The notes under the pieces: generated by a model | The model's input: only the letters and a program-made list of their open reading frames with translations | The model's database searches: none | Told to the model about the DNA's origin: nothing | Assembly (NCBI RefSeq): GCF_900105255.1 | Contig: NZ_LT629763.1 | Coordinates: 3,311,001 to 3,375,000 of the forward strand | Reading direction: 5' to 3' | DNA length: 64,000 nt | Source: Halopseudomonas sabulinigri | Lineage (GTDB): Bacteria > Pseudomonadota > Gammaproteobacteria > Pseudomonadales > Pseudomonadaceae | Made by a program: the position numbers and the translations under genes | Shown here: positions 8,672-17,135 of the stretch, one piece after another | How positions within the stretch are numbered: position 1 is the stretch's first letter | How the letters are laid out: every line of letters starts with the position of its first letter

Positions 8672-9619
8672 ATGAACAACCACAAAAATGCCCGATTAAC
8701 TGTCCATGGTCGAGCCCTTTTGATCACTCGTATCCTTGAAGATGGTCTGCGCCCCTGCGAAGCTGCACAAGCGATGGGTGTCAGCCTGAGTACCGCTTAC
8801 AAGTGGCTCGCGCGCTACAAAAACGAAAGCAACGATGGGCTGCACAATCGCTCTTCCTGACCTCGCTATTGCCCGCATCAAACGCCATCTGATCAGCAGC
8901 AGCAGATCATTGAGCAGCGCCGCGAGCGCCGAGTTTATAGGCATATCAGCGCCCAGGTAGGCGTGAGCGTCGCCACTATCGGCCGAGTTTTACGACGAGC
9001 AGGCCTGAACCGGCTGAGCGCGCTTGAGCCTGCACGGCCGACCAATCGATATGAACACGACAACCCTGGCGACCTGTTGCACTTGGATATCAAGAAGCTG
9101 GCGCGCTTCCGGCGCCCCGGTCACCGTGTCACAGGTGAGTTCAAAGGGAAGTCGTGCGGCGCGGGCTGGGAGTACATCCACATGGCCATTGACGACCATA
9201 GCCGTGTCGCGTGGGCAACGACTCATCCTGACGAGACGGCTGCCAGTGCATGGCGTGCGCTGACCAGCGCCATTCGCTACTACCGGTCACTCGGGATACG
9301 TATTCAGCGCTTGCTGACGGACAACGGTAGCTGCTATCGCTCAGCCGTCTTTGCACGGGCTTGTAGAAGGCTGGGGCTCAAACACGGGCGAACACAGCCC
9401 TATACGCCACGAACCAACGGCAAGGCCGAGCGCTGGATACAAACGGCATTACGGGAGTGGGCTTACGCTCGATCTTACGACGACTCTGAGCAAAGAGCAG
9501 ATCATCTAAATGCATGGCTACATCAGCACAACTGGCATCGCCCCCACTCAGCTATCGGTGATCTGCCACCTATCAGCAGGCTGCCGACAGTGAACAACCT
9601 ACTGGCTTTACACAACTAG
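8672..9619 (+). pseudogene. IS481-family transposase interrupted by an in-frame TGA
   Basis: Reading from ATG 8672 (MNNHKNARLTVHGRALL) the frame encodes the typical N-terminal helix-turn-helix with AAQAMGVSLSTAYKWLARYK, then meets TGA at 8858-8860 after NRSS. The same frame continues without shift into QQQQIIEQRRERRVYRHI, VATIGRVLRRAGLNRLS and the DDE core: HLDIKKL, LLTDNGSCYRS and TNGKAERWIQT. The family usually has Arg after the SS, so one CGA-to-TGA change explains the break. Translation of the second part could restart at GTG 8963, but that would lack the DNA-binding domain. The final TAG is donated by the CTAG target. Probably inactive unless the stop is read through. Confidence 0.88.
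9591..9614. repeat. IS481 right terminal inverted repeat
   Basis: TGAACAACCTACTG at 9591-9604 is the exact complement of the left inner repeat, and CACA at 9611-9614 mirrors the left TGTG. The next six bases (9615-9620) are ACTAGG. The TAG stop of the transposase at 9617-9619 lies in this flanking target sequence, not in the element. Confidence 0.9.
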
Positions 9620-10618
9620 GCCTTCCAGCTGCTGATGCGCCTTCGCTAATGAGGTTTCCGTTGCCGCTAGTCGAAGGTTCAGTTGCAAGGTGCTTTCAAC
9701 TGCTGATGCTAGGCGCTCTTTCAGCAAGGTCGCCACGATTGCCGACGTGGTAGGCAGCGTCAGCTGAAAGCTGCGAGTGGCAAGGATTGGGTATTGGTTT
9801 TTCATGGCGCAGGAGGTCATCTCAAGACGATATAGGCCTGAGGTAAGCTGGCGGGTGAGGAATGCTGATTTCTTCGGCGTTGGCCAGCTCAGAGAGGTCA
9901 GTGTGCTGTGGATGCGAAAGGCCGCAAGGGAGCCAGGTAGATCAGTCGGAATTTCCGGCAACGCCGCACCGCAGTCTGGTCGCGCGTAACACAGGTACTC
10001 ATACAGGGCGAGAGCGCGGAAGGTGGCGGAGTGTCTTAGGTCTGCATTTGGCGTGTGCTGCTCAAGCTTGGCGACTGCAGTGAGTGCGTAGACAGCAGCA
10101 TCTTGGCCCTGCGCGTGATCAGTGATGCCGAGTGGCCAGTCGATGCGGTCGAACTGTAGATTGAGGGCCAGCTGGAGAACTTGGCTGGGTTTGATAGACA
10201 GAATGAGCTCGCCGCCCGGCGTGTGGCTGAATAGCGTGGCTCGCTTTGCGCTATCTTCGACCAGGCGTTGCTTGCCAGTCGATAAGTCGGTTTGAGCCAG
10301 CTCTGCAGGCGTTGGCAGTGTGCCCCATGGGTTTTTAGCATTTTCTAGGGTGCGTTTGAGCCAGGCGTTGGCTTGCTTCAGACGTTCACGCACTAGCTCT
10401 GGCGTGACGAGCGTCGCGCCGGGTTTCTGGATAAGCGAAAGCTCGGCATCCAGTAGTCGGGCAAGCGTGCGCGCCAAGGCGGCATCACGGCCAAGTGACC
10501 AGCGAATCTGGACAGGGAGTCGGGGGTTGCTGCTGAGGTATTTGGGTAAGGTGAGGTAGTACTGATACACCCCGCTGGGCGAGGTGATCAGGTCCTGCTG
10601 CTTGCGTGAGTTGGACAT
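9608..10618 (-). pseudogene. Truncated integrase-like gene next to ssrA
   Basis: The 336-codon frame begins ATG at 10618, 97 bp from the mature 3' end of ssrA. Its N-terminus (SPSGVYQYYLTLPKYLSS, then RWSLGRDAALARTLARLLDA) resembles the N-terminal region of tyrosine recombinases encoded at the edge of islands. I find no catalytic Arg...HxxR...Tyr set. The frame runs straight into the right end of the IS481 element: its last codons, GLVV and TAA, are read across the target site and inverted repeat. The C-terminal catalytic half is therefore missing, and it is not found left of the IS, where the hydrolase gene ends 16 bp away. The integrase call rests mainly on the N-terminus and location, and is moderate. 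Confidence 0.6.
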
Positions 10619-10715
10619 GGTAGAGCGCCTTTTTTAAGTCTCAGATGGACTTTGTGCGATCTACCAAATCCTTTTCCCGCTGAAACCCCCGGTTTAGAAG
10701 GGTTTCATTACTAAT

Positions 10716-11104
10716 TGGTGGAGCCGGGGGGATTTGAACCCCCGTCCGCCAGTCCGCCGCTATTGGGTCTACATGCTTAGCCAGCTCTACTGAGTTAACT
10801 CCTCACCGCCCGAGTGGCAGGGTGCTTGGAGCGAGTCGTGTAATGTTTAGCCGCGTCGTCCACGACATACTAGGCGGCGATCCTGTTCTATCTGACAATC
10901 ACTTCGAGTTTACAGGCATCCTCTAATGATCGCTGGAGCCGAAGCTACCAGAAGTGCTTTCTAGGCTGCTTACGCAGCTAGTTGAGCACCATAATTGTCG
11001 TCATTGGCAATTATATAGGTTTGCAACAGTGGATTTACGAGTTCTGTTACCAACTCGGCATGCCCCTCCAGTTTTGTAACCGTCGTCGAATCCAAATCGG
11101 CCCC
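10716..11104 (-). ncRNA. ssrA: tmRNA (SsrA)
   Basis: On the minus strand the mature 5' end reads GGGGCCGATTTGGATTCGAC (from 11104) and the 3' end carries GGTTCAAATCC...GGCTCCACCA with CCA at 10716-10718; these form the tRNA-like half. The length is 389 nt. The tag frame lies at 10970-11008 and encodes ANDDNYGAQLAA followed by TAA, a typical pseudomonad degradation tag ending LAA. It works with SmpB, encoded 215 bp upstream in the same orientation, to rescue stalled ribosomes. The 3' end is a known integration target, and an integrase-like remnant lies beside it. Confidence 0.97.
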
Positions 11105-11133
11105 AAATCTTTCAGGTCTGTTACTGAGACGCG

Positions 11134-11161
11134 ATTGTACGCGAAAGGTTCAGTGTGACAA
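11134..11161 (-). promoter_or_regulatory. Sigma-70-type promoter of ssrA
   Basis: On the minus strand TTGTCA (11156-11161) and TACAAT (11134-11139) are separated by 16 bp; each matches the consensus at five of six positions. The -10 box lies 29 nt before the mature 5' end of tmRNA, leaving a short leader that RNase P would remove. Confidence 0.75.
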
Positions 11162-11181
11162 GGGTGGTGCTGTGCGCACGC

Positions 11182-11208
11182 AAAAAAATACCCTGACGGG
11201 CAGGGTAT
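11182..11208 (-). terminator. Rho-independent terminator downstream of smpB
   Basis: On the minus strand ATACCCTG pairs with CAGGGTAT around a 5-nt loop and is followed directly by a run of seven T. It lies about 110 bp after the smpB stop and before the ssrA promoter, so the two genes are transcribed separately. Confidence 0.85.
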
Positions 11209-11318
11209 AGGGTGTTGCTTGCTTTAAACCATAAACCGGACTGGTGGAGCGGACCAGCCCTGTTAATTACTCTGACGCGGCCGGTTTCAAGTAGTTCAAA
11301 AAATAATTCAATTATTTT

Positions 11319-11801
11319 TCAGCGCTGGTTGTCGCGCACTACGCGTTGCTTCTCGCGATCCCAGTCGCGCTCTTTCAGCGTCTGGCGTTTGTCGAAATCT
11401 TTCTTGCCGCGTACCAGCGCGATCTCGCATTTCACCAGATGCCCTTTCCAGTAAAGCGCGAGCGGAACACAGGCGAAGCCCTTTTGTTGGACGCCGGTGA
11501 TCAGCTTGTCTATTTCGCGGGCATGCAGCAGCAATTTTCGCGTGCGAGTGGGGTCGGCCACCACGTGGGTGCTGGCGGTAGTCAGCGGGCTGATATGCGC
11601 GCCGAGCAGGAAAGCCTCGTTGTTTTTCAGTAACACGTAGCTGTCGACCAGTTGGACCTTGCCTTCGCGCAGGCTTTTCACTTCCCAGCCGGTCAGCGTC
11701 AGGCCAGCCTCGAAGCGGTCCTCGATGAAGTAGTCGTGTTTGGCCTTCTTGTTCAGCGCGATGGTGCCGCTGTTGGCCTTGTTGCTCTTTTGCTTGCTCA
11801 T
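11319..11801 (-). CDS. smpB: SsrA-binding protein SmpB
   Basis: 160-residue partner of tmRNA that mimics the missing part of the tRNA and places tmRNA in the ribosomal A site. Family landmarks are present: [35 protein letters not shown], then AHISPL, and a basic tail ([19 protein letters not shown]) that inserts in the mRNA channel. Length is normal. ssrA lies immediately downstream in the same orientation with its own promoter. Confidence 0.97.
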   Translation of the reverse strand: MSKQKSNKANSGTIALNKKAKHDYFIEDRFEAGLTLTGWEVKSLREGKVQLVDSYVLLKNNEAFLLGAHISPLTTASTHVVADPTRTRKLLLHAREIDKLITGVQQKGFACVPLALYWKGHLVKCEIALVRGKKDFDKRQTLKERDWDREKQRVVRDNQR

Positions 11802-11986
11802 AGGCGGCGCATTATACCTATATTTATCGGTAAATCAGGTGGCGTTTTGCTGTATCACTGACCTGTTGAGCGCGACAAAGTGCCCGATTTCGGTTGTGAG
11901 CGCAGGGTGTTGGCTACGCTGGCTTGTGGCGACTGATCAAAATCTGGACAATGCCGTTCATTTTTCAGGGCTGACCGGGAACGGGT

Positions 11987-13390
11987 ATGACCAACGAGAA
12001 GGTATCGATTCACGGGATCTGGGCAAGTCGCTGGGTTTTTATTCTGGCAGCAACTGGCTCCGCCGTGGGGCTGGGCAATATTTGGAAATTCCCCTATATG
12101 GCCGGCGCCTATGGCGGCGGTGCTTTTGTGCTGGTGTATCTGTGTTGCATCGCGTTGATTGGTCTGCCGGTGATGCTCGCAGAAACGCTGTTGGGGCGGC
12201 GAGGGCGGCAGAGTCCGGTCAATACCCTGCGCAGCCTGGCCCGGCAGTCCGGCGCGTCCGAGCGTTGGTCTTGGGCGGCGATGATGGGCATGCTTGCGGC
12301 GTTGCTGATTCTCTCCTTTTATAGCGTGGTCGCCGGCTGGGCACTGGATTACATTCTGGCAATGGCGCGGGGCGATTTTAACGGTATTGATGGCGCCGGT
12401 GCGGGAGCGCGTTTCGACGCGCTGACGGCGGATCCTTTGCGGCTGACGCTCTGGCATACGCTGTTTATGCTGCTGACTGCGTTCATAATCGGGCGCGGTG
12501 TGGTGGCCGGGCTGGAGCGCAGCCTGCGTATTCTCATGCCCTTGTTATTTGTGCTGCTGGTGGTTTTGCTGGGTTACAGCCTGACCACGGGGCACTTCAT
12601 GGAGGGCGTGCGCTTCCTGTTCCATTTTGACCTGGCCAAGGTACCCGAAGGTATTCTGGCGGCAATGGGGCATGCGTTTTTTACCCTCAGCGTAGGGGTG
12701 GGCTCGATCATGGTGTTCGGCGCCTATATGCCGCGCAAGGCATCGCTGGGCTCGACCATCATCACCGTTGGGCTGTTGGATACAGTGGTCGCGCTGACGG
12801 CAGGCATGGCGTTGTTTCCGGTGGTGTTCGCAGCTGGTCTGGAGCCGAGTGCCGGCCCCGGTTTGATGTTCGTTACCCTGCCTATTGCCTTCGGCACCAT
12901 CAGTATGGGCGTGTTGTTTGGCGTGGTGTTTTTTGTGCTGGTAGCTATTGCTGCCTGGAGTTCGGCAATTTCCATGCTGGAGCCGGCGGTAGCCTACTGG
13001 GTGGAGCGCAGTGGTAAAAGTCGCCCCGCTGTGACGGCCTTGATGGCGGTGTTCTGTTGGGTGGTGGGGCTGGGAACGGTGTTTTCGTTCAACCTGCTGG
13101 CAGATGCGCGGTTTTTCGTTACCAATACCGATGGTTGGCATTTCTTTCTGTGGACGTCAGAAGGCGGCAAGACGTTCTTTGAAAGCATTGATTACCTGAC
13201 CAGTCGGATCTTCCTGCCGCTGGGTGGCCTGCTGTTCGTGATCTTTGCCGGGTGGGTATTGGACCGGGAGGTTTTTCGCGGTGAGCTGGCACTCAAGCAC
13301 CCGCGGCTGTTCCCGGTAGTGTATTGGCTGTTACGCTATCTTGCCCCTGCAGGTATTCTGATCATATTCATTACGGAACTGAGTAAGTGA
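11987..13390 (+). CDS. Sodium-dependent transporter, NSS/SNF family
   Basis: 467-residue inner-membrane protein with about eleven hydrophobic segments. The family signature GSAVGLGNIWKFPYMAGAYGGG lies in the first membrane segment, where the unwound helix forms the sodium and substrate site. These LeuT-like symporters import amino acids or related compounds with Na+. It sits between smpB (divergent, 185 bp away) and ratA (7 bp downstream). The substrate is not predictable. Confidence 0.92.
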   Translation: MTNEKVSIHGIWASRWVFILAATGSAVGLGNIWKFPYMAGAYGGGAFVLVYLCCIALIGLPVMLAETLLGRRGRQSPVNTLRSLARQSGASERWSWAAMMGMLAALLILSFYSVVAGWALDYILAMARGDFNGIDGAGAGARFDALTADPLRLTLWHTLFMLLTAFIIGRGVVAGLERSLRILMPLLFVLLVVLLGYSLTTGHFMEGVRFLFHFDLAKVPEGILAAMGHAFFTLSVGVGSIMVFGAYMPRKASLGSTIITVGLLDTVVALTAGMALFPVVFAAGLEPSAGPGLMFVTLPIAFGTISMGVLFGVVFFVLVAIAAWSSAISMLEPAVAYWVERSGKSRPAVTALMAVFCWVVGLGTVFSFNLLADARFFVTNTDGWHFFLWTSEGGKTFFESIDYLTSRIFLPLGGLLFVIFAGWVLDREVFRGELALKHPRLFPVVYWLLRYLAPAGILIIFITELSK

Positions 13391-13397
13391 TAACCGC

Positions 13398-13832
13398 ATG
13401 ACGCACATTCAACGTTCGGCCCTGCTGCCGTATCCGGCAAGCCGTTTATATGACCTGGTCAATCGGGTGGAGCACTACCCGGAGTTTTTGCCCTGGTGTT
13501 CCAAGGCAGAGATCCTTGGCGAAAGCGACATAGAGATGTGCGCGGAGTTGACGGTATCCAAGGCGGGTTTCTCACAAGCCTTTACCACGCGCAACACGCT
13601 GATACCCAACGAGCGCATTGCCTTGCACCTGGTGGATGGCCCGTTCAGCGATCTGCAGGGCGTGTGGGAGTTCAAGGCGCTGGGTGAGGCCGCATGCAAA
13701 ATCACCCTGGATCTGAAGTTCGATTACTCCGGGCCGCTGGTCAAGGCTACCCTGGGGCCGCTGTTCAATCAGGCCGCCAATACGCTGGTGGATGCCTTTT
13801 GTCAGCGTGCCAAGGAGTTGTACGGTGGCTGA
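13398..13832 (+). CDS. ratA: RatA family START/COQ10 protein
   Basis: 144-residue START-like protein. In E. coli RatA was described as blocking 70S assembly, while relatives (COQ10 type) bind ubiquinone; both names are used. The N-terminus THIQRSALLPYPASRLYDLVNRVEHYPEFLPWCSKAEI is diagnostic. The 3' end overlaps the start of rnfH by 8 bp, the usual ratA-rnfH pair, and the smpB/ratA/rnfH/bamE neighbourhood is conserved in pseudomonads. Confidence 0.93.
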   Translation: MTHIQRSALLPYPASRLYDLVNRVEHYPEFLPWCSKAEILGESDIEMCAELTVSKAGFSQAFTTRNTLIPNERIALHLVDGPFSDLQGVWEFKALGEAACKITLDLKFDYSGPLVKATLGPLFNQAANTLVDAFCQRAKELYGG

Positions 13833-14145
13833 GAAAACCATGGTGGTCGAGGTGGCTTACGCGTTACCGCACAAGCAGAAGATAATCAGCCTGAATGTGC
13901 CGGAAGGTACAAGCATGAGCGAGGCCGTGAGGCTGTCGCGGATGGACGAGTATTTCCCCGAACTGGACCTGTCTGCTTGCCCTCTGGGTATTTTTGGCAA
14001 GGCGGTGCCAAAGCCGTCGGAGCGACTGTTGCAAGTGGGTGAGCGGGTGGAGATTTACCGGCCGCTGATTGCCGACCCTAAAGAAGTGCGCAAGCAGCGT
14101 GCCGCGAAGGCAAAGGCTGCCAAGGAAGAAGAGAGCGCTGAGTAA
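13825..14145 (+). CDS. rnfH: RnfH family ubiquitin-like protein
   Basis: 106 residues with a beta-grasp fold (MVVEVAYALPHKQKIISLNV, then GTSMSEAVRLSRM and VGERVEIYRPLIADPKEVRK), ending in a Lys/Ala-rich tail. Function is not settled; it is co-transcribed with ratA and was proposed as an antitoxin-like partner. I place the start at GTG 13825, with CAAGGAG about 7 bp before it, so that it overlaps ratA by 8 bp; an ATG at 13840 is possible. Confidence 0.9.
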   Translation: MAEKTMVVEVAYALPHKQKIISLNVPEGTSMSEAVRLSRMDEYFPELDLSACPLGIFGKAVPKPSERLLQVGERVEIYRPLIADPKEVRKQRAAKAKAAKEEESAE

Positions 14146-14165
14146 ATCGAGCGGAGCTGAAAATG

Positions 14166-14195
14166 AAAAGGGCGCCCGGTGGGCGCCCTTTTTTT
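14166..14195. terminator. Bidirectional terminator between rnfH and bamE
   Basis: AAGGGCGCCC at 14168-14177 pairs with GGGCGCCCTT at 14181-14190 around GGT, followed by a T-run on the plus strand and preceded by A-rich sequence that serves the minus strand. It separates the convergent rnfH and bamE genes. Confidence 0.88.
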
Positions 14196-14218
14196 GTCTT
14201 GCGGGATCAGGCGGAGGC

Positions 14219-14662
14219 TTACTCGCCGGTGCCCAGCGGTGCGCCCAGGTCAACCGGATAGCTCTCGGTGCCGTCGCTGCGGTTGCTTTCCTGCGACCCC
14301 ATGATTTCTTCGTCGGTGCTGGTGCCGGGCATGAAATCACCAGACAGCCCCACCAGGCGGTTATCCTCGAAGTTCAAACTGATGCGTTCCTGCACGCGGT
14401 CCTGACGGCCCGACTTCATGCTGTAAAGGTAGTCCCAGCGGTCGGGGTGGAAGGTGTCCTGCAGCAGTGGCGTACCCATGATGAAGCGTACCTGGCGCTG
14501 CGTCATGCCGGGGCGCAGTTGGTCTACCATTTCCTGTGTGACGACGTTGCCTTGCTGAACATCGATTTTGTACACCCCGGGGATAAAACCGCAGCCGCTA
14601 AGGGTGATAGAGAGAGTGCATAACAACAGCAGTAGTTTTTGATTAATGCTTTTTGGCGTCAC
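14219..14662 (-). CDS. bamE: Outer membrane assembly lipoprotein BamE (OmlA/SmpA)
   Basis: 147-residue precursor of the BAM complex subunit that helps BamA/BamD insert beta-barrel proteins. The signal peptide ends in the lipobox LSGC with the lipidated Cys at residue 24. The SmpA/OmlA domain follows ([19 protein letters not shown], then [20 protein letters not shown]). The start is a GTG. It is divergent from fur across about 90 bp, as in Pseudomonas where omlA and fur promoters overlap. Confidence 0.95.
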   Translation of the reverse strand: MTPKSINQKLLLLLCTLSITLSGCGFIPGVYKIDVQQGNVVTQEMVDQLRPGMTQRQVRFIMGTPLLQDTFHPDRWDYLYSMKSGRQDRVQERISLNFEDNRLVGLSGDFMPGTSTDEEIMGSQESNRSDGTESYPVDLGAPLGTGE

Positions 14663-14753
14663 GTGGTAACATCCACTATCTTGAAATGGCTGAATGGCCT
14701 TGAATCATACCCGACTGATCCCGCCCTGCGAAGCGCTGAACGAGAAAGTAACC

Positions 14754-15164
14754 ATGGTAGAAAATCAAGAACTCCGCAAAGCCGGCCTGAAGGTAACCTT
14801 GCCTCGGGTTAAGATTCTGCAAATGCTCGATGGTTCACAAGAGCGCCACATGAGTGCTGAAGATGTGTACAAAGCGCTGATGGAGGCCGGTGAAGATGTT
14901 GGCCTGGCGACCGTGTACCGCGTCCTGACTCAGTTTGAGTCGGCCGGTTTGGTGGTGCGCCACAACTTTGATGGCGGCCACGCCGTGTTCGAACTGGCCG
15001 ATGGCGAGCACCATGACCACATGGTCTGTGTCGATACCGGTGAGGTAATCGAGTTTTTTGATCCTGAAATCGAGCGTCGCCAACGTGAGATCGTCGAGAA
15101 GCATGGCTTCGAGATGGTTGACCACAACCTGGTGCTGTATGTGAAAAAGGCTGGCGGCAAGTAA
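14754..15164 (+). CDS. fur: Ferric uptake regulator Fur
   Basis: 136-residue iron-responsive repressor. Its N-terminus VENQELRKAGLKVTLPRVKI begins the winged helix (GLATVYRVLTQFESAGLV is the recognition region). The C-terminal dimer and metal domain holds ELADGEHHDHMVCVDTGEVIEF, the cluster of His, Asp and Glu ligands. The frame is open further upstream, but ATG 14754 gives the family N-terminus. As in many pseudomonads it lacks the CxxC pairs of E. coli Fur. It is divergent from bamE and followed by a strong terminator. Confidence 0.97.
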   Translation: MVENQELRKAGLKVTLPRVKILQMLDGSQERHMSAEDVYKALMEAGEDVGLATVYRVLTQFESAGLVVRHNFDGGHAVFELADGEHHDHMVCVDTGEVIEFFDPEIERRQREIVEKHGFEMVDHNLVLYVKKAGGK

Positions 15165-15190
15165 GCGCTGGCAACACCTGCAGTACCCTG

Positions 15191-15225
15191 CAAAGCCAGA
15201 CCCTCGGGTCTGGCTTTGTGCTTTC
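15191..15225. terminator. Terminator between fur and recN
   Basis: A perfect 13-bp stem (CAAAGCCAGACCC at 15191-15203 with its complement at 15206-15218) with a two-base loop, followed by a T-rich stretch. It lies between the convergent fur and recN genes and may serve both. Confidence 0.8.
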
Positions 15226-15235
15226 AGGTGCTTGC

Positions 15236-16909
15236 TTAGCTTACTGCTGACAGCAGCTTGCGGGCATGTGCCAGGGACTCGTCGGTAAGATCGATGCCGC
15301 CAAGCATGCGCGCCACCTCCTTTACTCTGGCCTGCTCATCGAGTTGATCGATACAGGTGCGGGTTTCATGCTTGCTCTGCTGTTTACGCACAAACAGATG
15401 TTGGTGCCCCTGCGCAGCTACCTGCGGCAGGTGGGTCACGGTGAGTACTTGCCCGCGGGCGCCCAGCTGACGCAGCAGTTGCCCGACGATCTCGGCGGTC
15501 GGGCCGCCGATGCCCACATCTACTTCATCAAATACCAGCGTTGGCACACGTGAGGTTTGGGCAGTAATCACCTGGATACCCAGGCTGATACGCGACAGCT
15601 CGCCGCCGGAAGCAACCTTGGCCAGTGGCTTGGCGGGCTGCCCTGGGTTAGCGCTGACCAAAAACTCGACGGTTTCCAGCCCGGTTACCGGGTAGTCGTC
15701 GGCAGCCAGTGCGCTTAATTGCAGTTCGACGCGCCCGCCGGGCATGCCCAGTTGTTGTATTTCTTTACTGACCGCCTTGCTGAGGCGCATGGCCTCTTTC
15801 TGGCGTATGCCTGACAGTTTCTTGGCTAACTGGTGGTAGTGCGCGCGGTAAGCTTCAAGCTCTTCGTGCAGTTGCTCGGCGTCGGCGCCGCGTTGTTGTT
15901 GTGCTTCCAGCTCGTCGATCAGTTGCTGCTGCAGTGTGGGCAATTCCTGCGGCGTGATGCGGTGTTTGCGGGCCAGCTCGAAGATCGCACTGAGGCGTTC
16001 TTCAACGTACTGCTGGCGCTCCGGATCGGCTTCAAAATGATCCAGGTAGCGGGTCAGCTCGCCCACCGCTTCTTCGATCTGTATTTGCGCGCTGGCGATC
16101 AGGTCGTTCGCCTCGCGCAGCTGTGGATTATGGTGTTTGAAGCTTTCCAGGCGATGCAGGCTGGCGCTCAAAGCTTCCAGCACGCTGCCGGCGTCGTTCT
16201 CGCTGCAGACGTTGATGACCTGCTGGCAGGAATGCAGTATCTGGTCGGCGCTGGCCAGCTCGCGCTGCTCGTTTTCGAGTGCTTCAAGCTCGTCATCCTG
16301 CAGGCTGAGGTTTTCCAGTTCATCCAGTTGATAGGCCAGCAGTTGCTGACGCGCGGCTTGCTCATCGCCTTGCTGGCTGACCTGCTTGAGCGTTTTTTCG
16401 GTTTGTTTGCAGCGCTGGGCCGCTAGCTGAACCTGGCGCGCGAGCTCGCTGGCGCCGGCAAATTCGTCCAGCAGGCGGCGATGGGTATCGGTCTTCAGCA
16501 GTGACTGGTGCTCGTGCTGGCTGTGTATGTCGATCAGCATCTCGCCGAGTGCGCGCAGGTCCTGCTGCGGGCAGGGGGAGCCGTTGATGTAGCCGCGTGA
16601 ACGGCCTTCGGCAGTAATGACGCGACGCAGGATGACCTGGTTGTCATCCTGTTGCAGGTCGCGGGCGCTCAGCCAGTCACGCGCTTCGGCGATATCGCTG
16701 ACATCAAAGGTGGCGAGAATGTCGGCCTTGTCAGTGCCTGGGCGCACCGCGCCGCTGTCGGCCCGGTCGCCCAGGGTCAATGCAAGAGCGTCCAGCATGA
16801 TGGACTTGCCGGCGCCGGTTTCACCGGAAATGACGCTCATGCCGCCGCGCAGCTCCAGCTCCAGATGATCGACGATGGCGTAATTGTTGACCGCAAGGTG
16901 TACCAGCAT
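15236..16909 (-). CDS. recN: DNA repair protein RecN
   Basis: 557-residue SMC-like ATPase acting in double-strand break repair. Walker A GETGAGKS is at residues 29-36, long coiled-coil segments rich in Glu, Gln and Leu occupy the middle, and the C-terminal lobe has the signature KVASGGELSRISLGIQV and Walker B TLVFDEVDVGIGG. Length is normal. It is divergent from grpE across 226 bp, the same arrangement as in other pseudomonads. I did not find a clear LexA box by eye. Confidence 0.97.
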   Translation of the reverse strand: MLVHLAVNNYAIVDHLELELRGGMSVISGETGAGKSIMLDALALTLGDRADSGAVRPGTDKADILATFDVSDIAEARDWLSARDLQQDDNQVILRRVITAEGRSRGYINGSPCPQQDLRALGEMLIDIHSQHEHQSLLKTDTHRRLLDEFAGASELARQVQLAAQRCKQTEKTLKQVSQQGDEQAARQQLLAYQLDELENLSLQDDELEALENEQRELASADQILHSCQQVINVCSENDAGSVLEALSASLHRLESFKHHNPQLREANDLIASAQIQIEEAVGELTRYLDHFEADPERQQYVEERLSAIFELARKHRITPQELPTLQQQLIDELEAQQQRGADAEQLHEELEAYRAHYHQLAKKLSGIRQKEAMRLSKAVSKEIQQLGMPGGRVELQLSALAADDYPVTGLETVEFLVSANPGQPAKPLAKVASGGELSRISLGIQVITAQTSRVPTLVFDEVDVGIGGPTAEIVGQLLRQLGARGQVLTVTHLPQVAAQGHQHLFVRKQQSKHETRTCIDQLDEQARVKEVARMLGGIDLTDESLAHARKLLSAVS

Positions 16910-17008
16910 GGCTCGCGCTCCCTGATTAAGTGTTCTGGTTGTTTATACAGTAGTTTTGGTTCGGTCGACAAGAGTCGGCATTAAAACCCACTGACTTGCC
17001 CAATCCCC

Positions 17009-17036
17009 CTTGAAGCCCTGAATTGCGACCCCATAT
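17009..17036 (+). promoter_or_regulatory. Sigma-32 (heat-shock) promoter of grpE
   Basis: CTTGAAG at 17009-17015 and CCCCATAT at 17029-17036, separated by 13 bp, match the sigma-32 consensus (CTTGAAA, 13-15 bp, CCCCATNT) at all but one base. It lies 100 bp before the grpE start. Confidence 0.9.
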
Positions 17037-17135
17037 AGGTTGCCAGTAAGGCTTTGTATAGACCCGGGCCGGGCGGTGCGCACTTTTACCTGTTCTCGCC
17101 GTACGCCCCCTTTTTTTGCATGACAGGAGAGACAG

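Larger units (their letters stand above)
8592..9614 (+). mobile_element. IS481-family insertion sequence, about 1.02 kb
   Basis: Both ends are visible. The left end starts TGTG at 8592 and the right end finishes CACA at 9614; the terminal inverted repeats share TGTG and a perfect 14-mer (CAGTAGGTTGTTCA at 8602-8615 and its complement at 9591-9604). IS481 elements start with TGTG, carry an A/T-rich spacer then a TAGGTTGT core, and insert into CTAG. Here the flanks are CCTAGG on the left and ACTAGG on the right, both with the CTAG core. The single transposase frame fills the element. The mismatch between the two outer flanks suggests that these may not be the two sides of one clean insertion. 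Confidence 0.93.

Noticed and set aside
10675-10715. Stem GAAACCC/GGGTTTC next to the ssrA 3' end as terminator or att site
   Set aside because: It has a 7-bp stem but no T-run on the ssrA strand, and no second copy of the ssrA 3' end was found in the window to define an attachment repeat.
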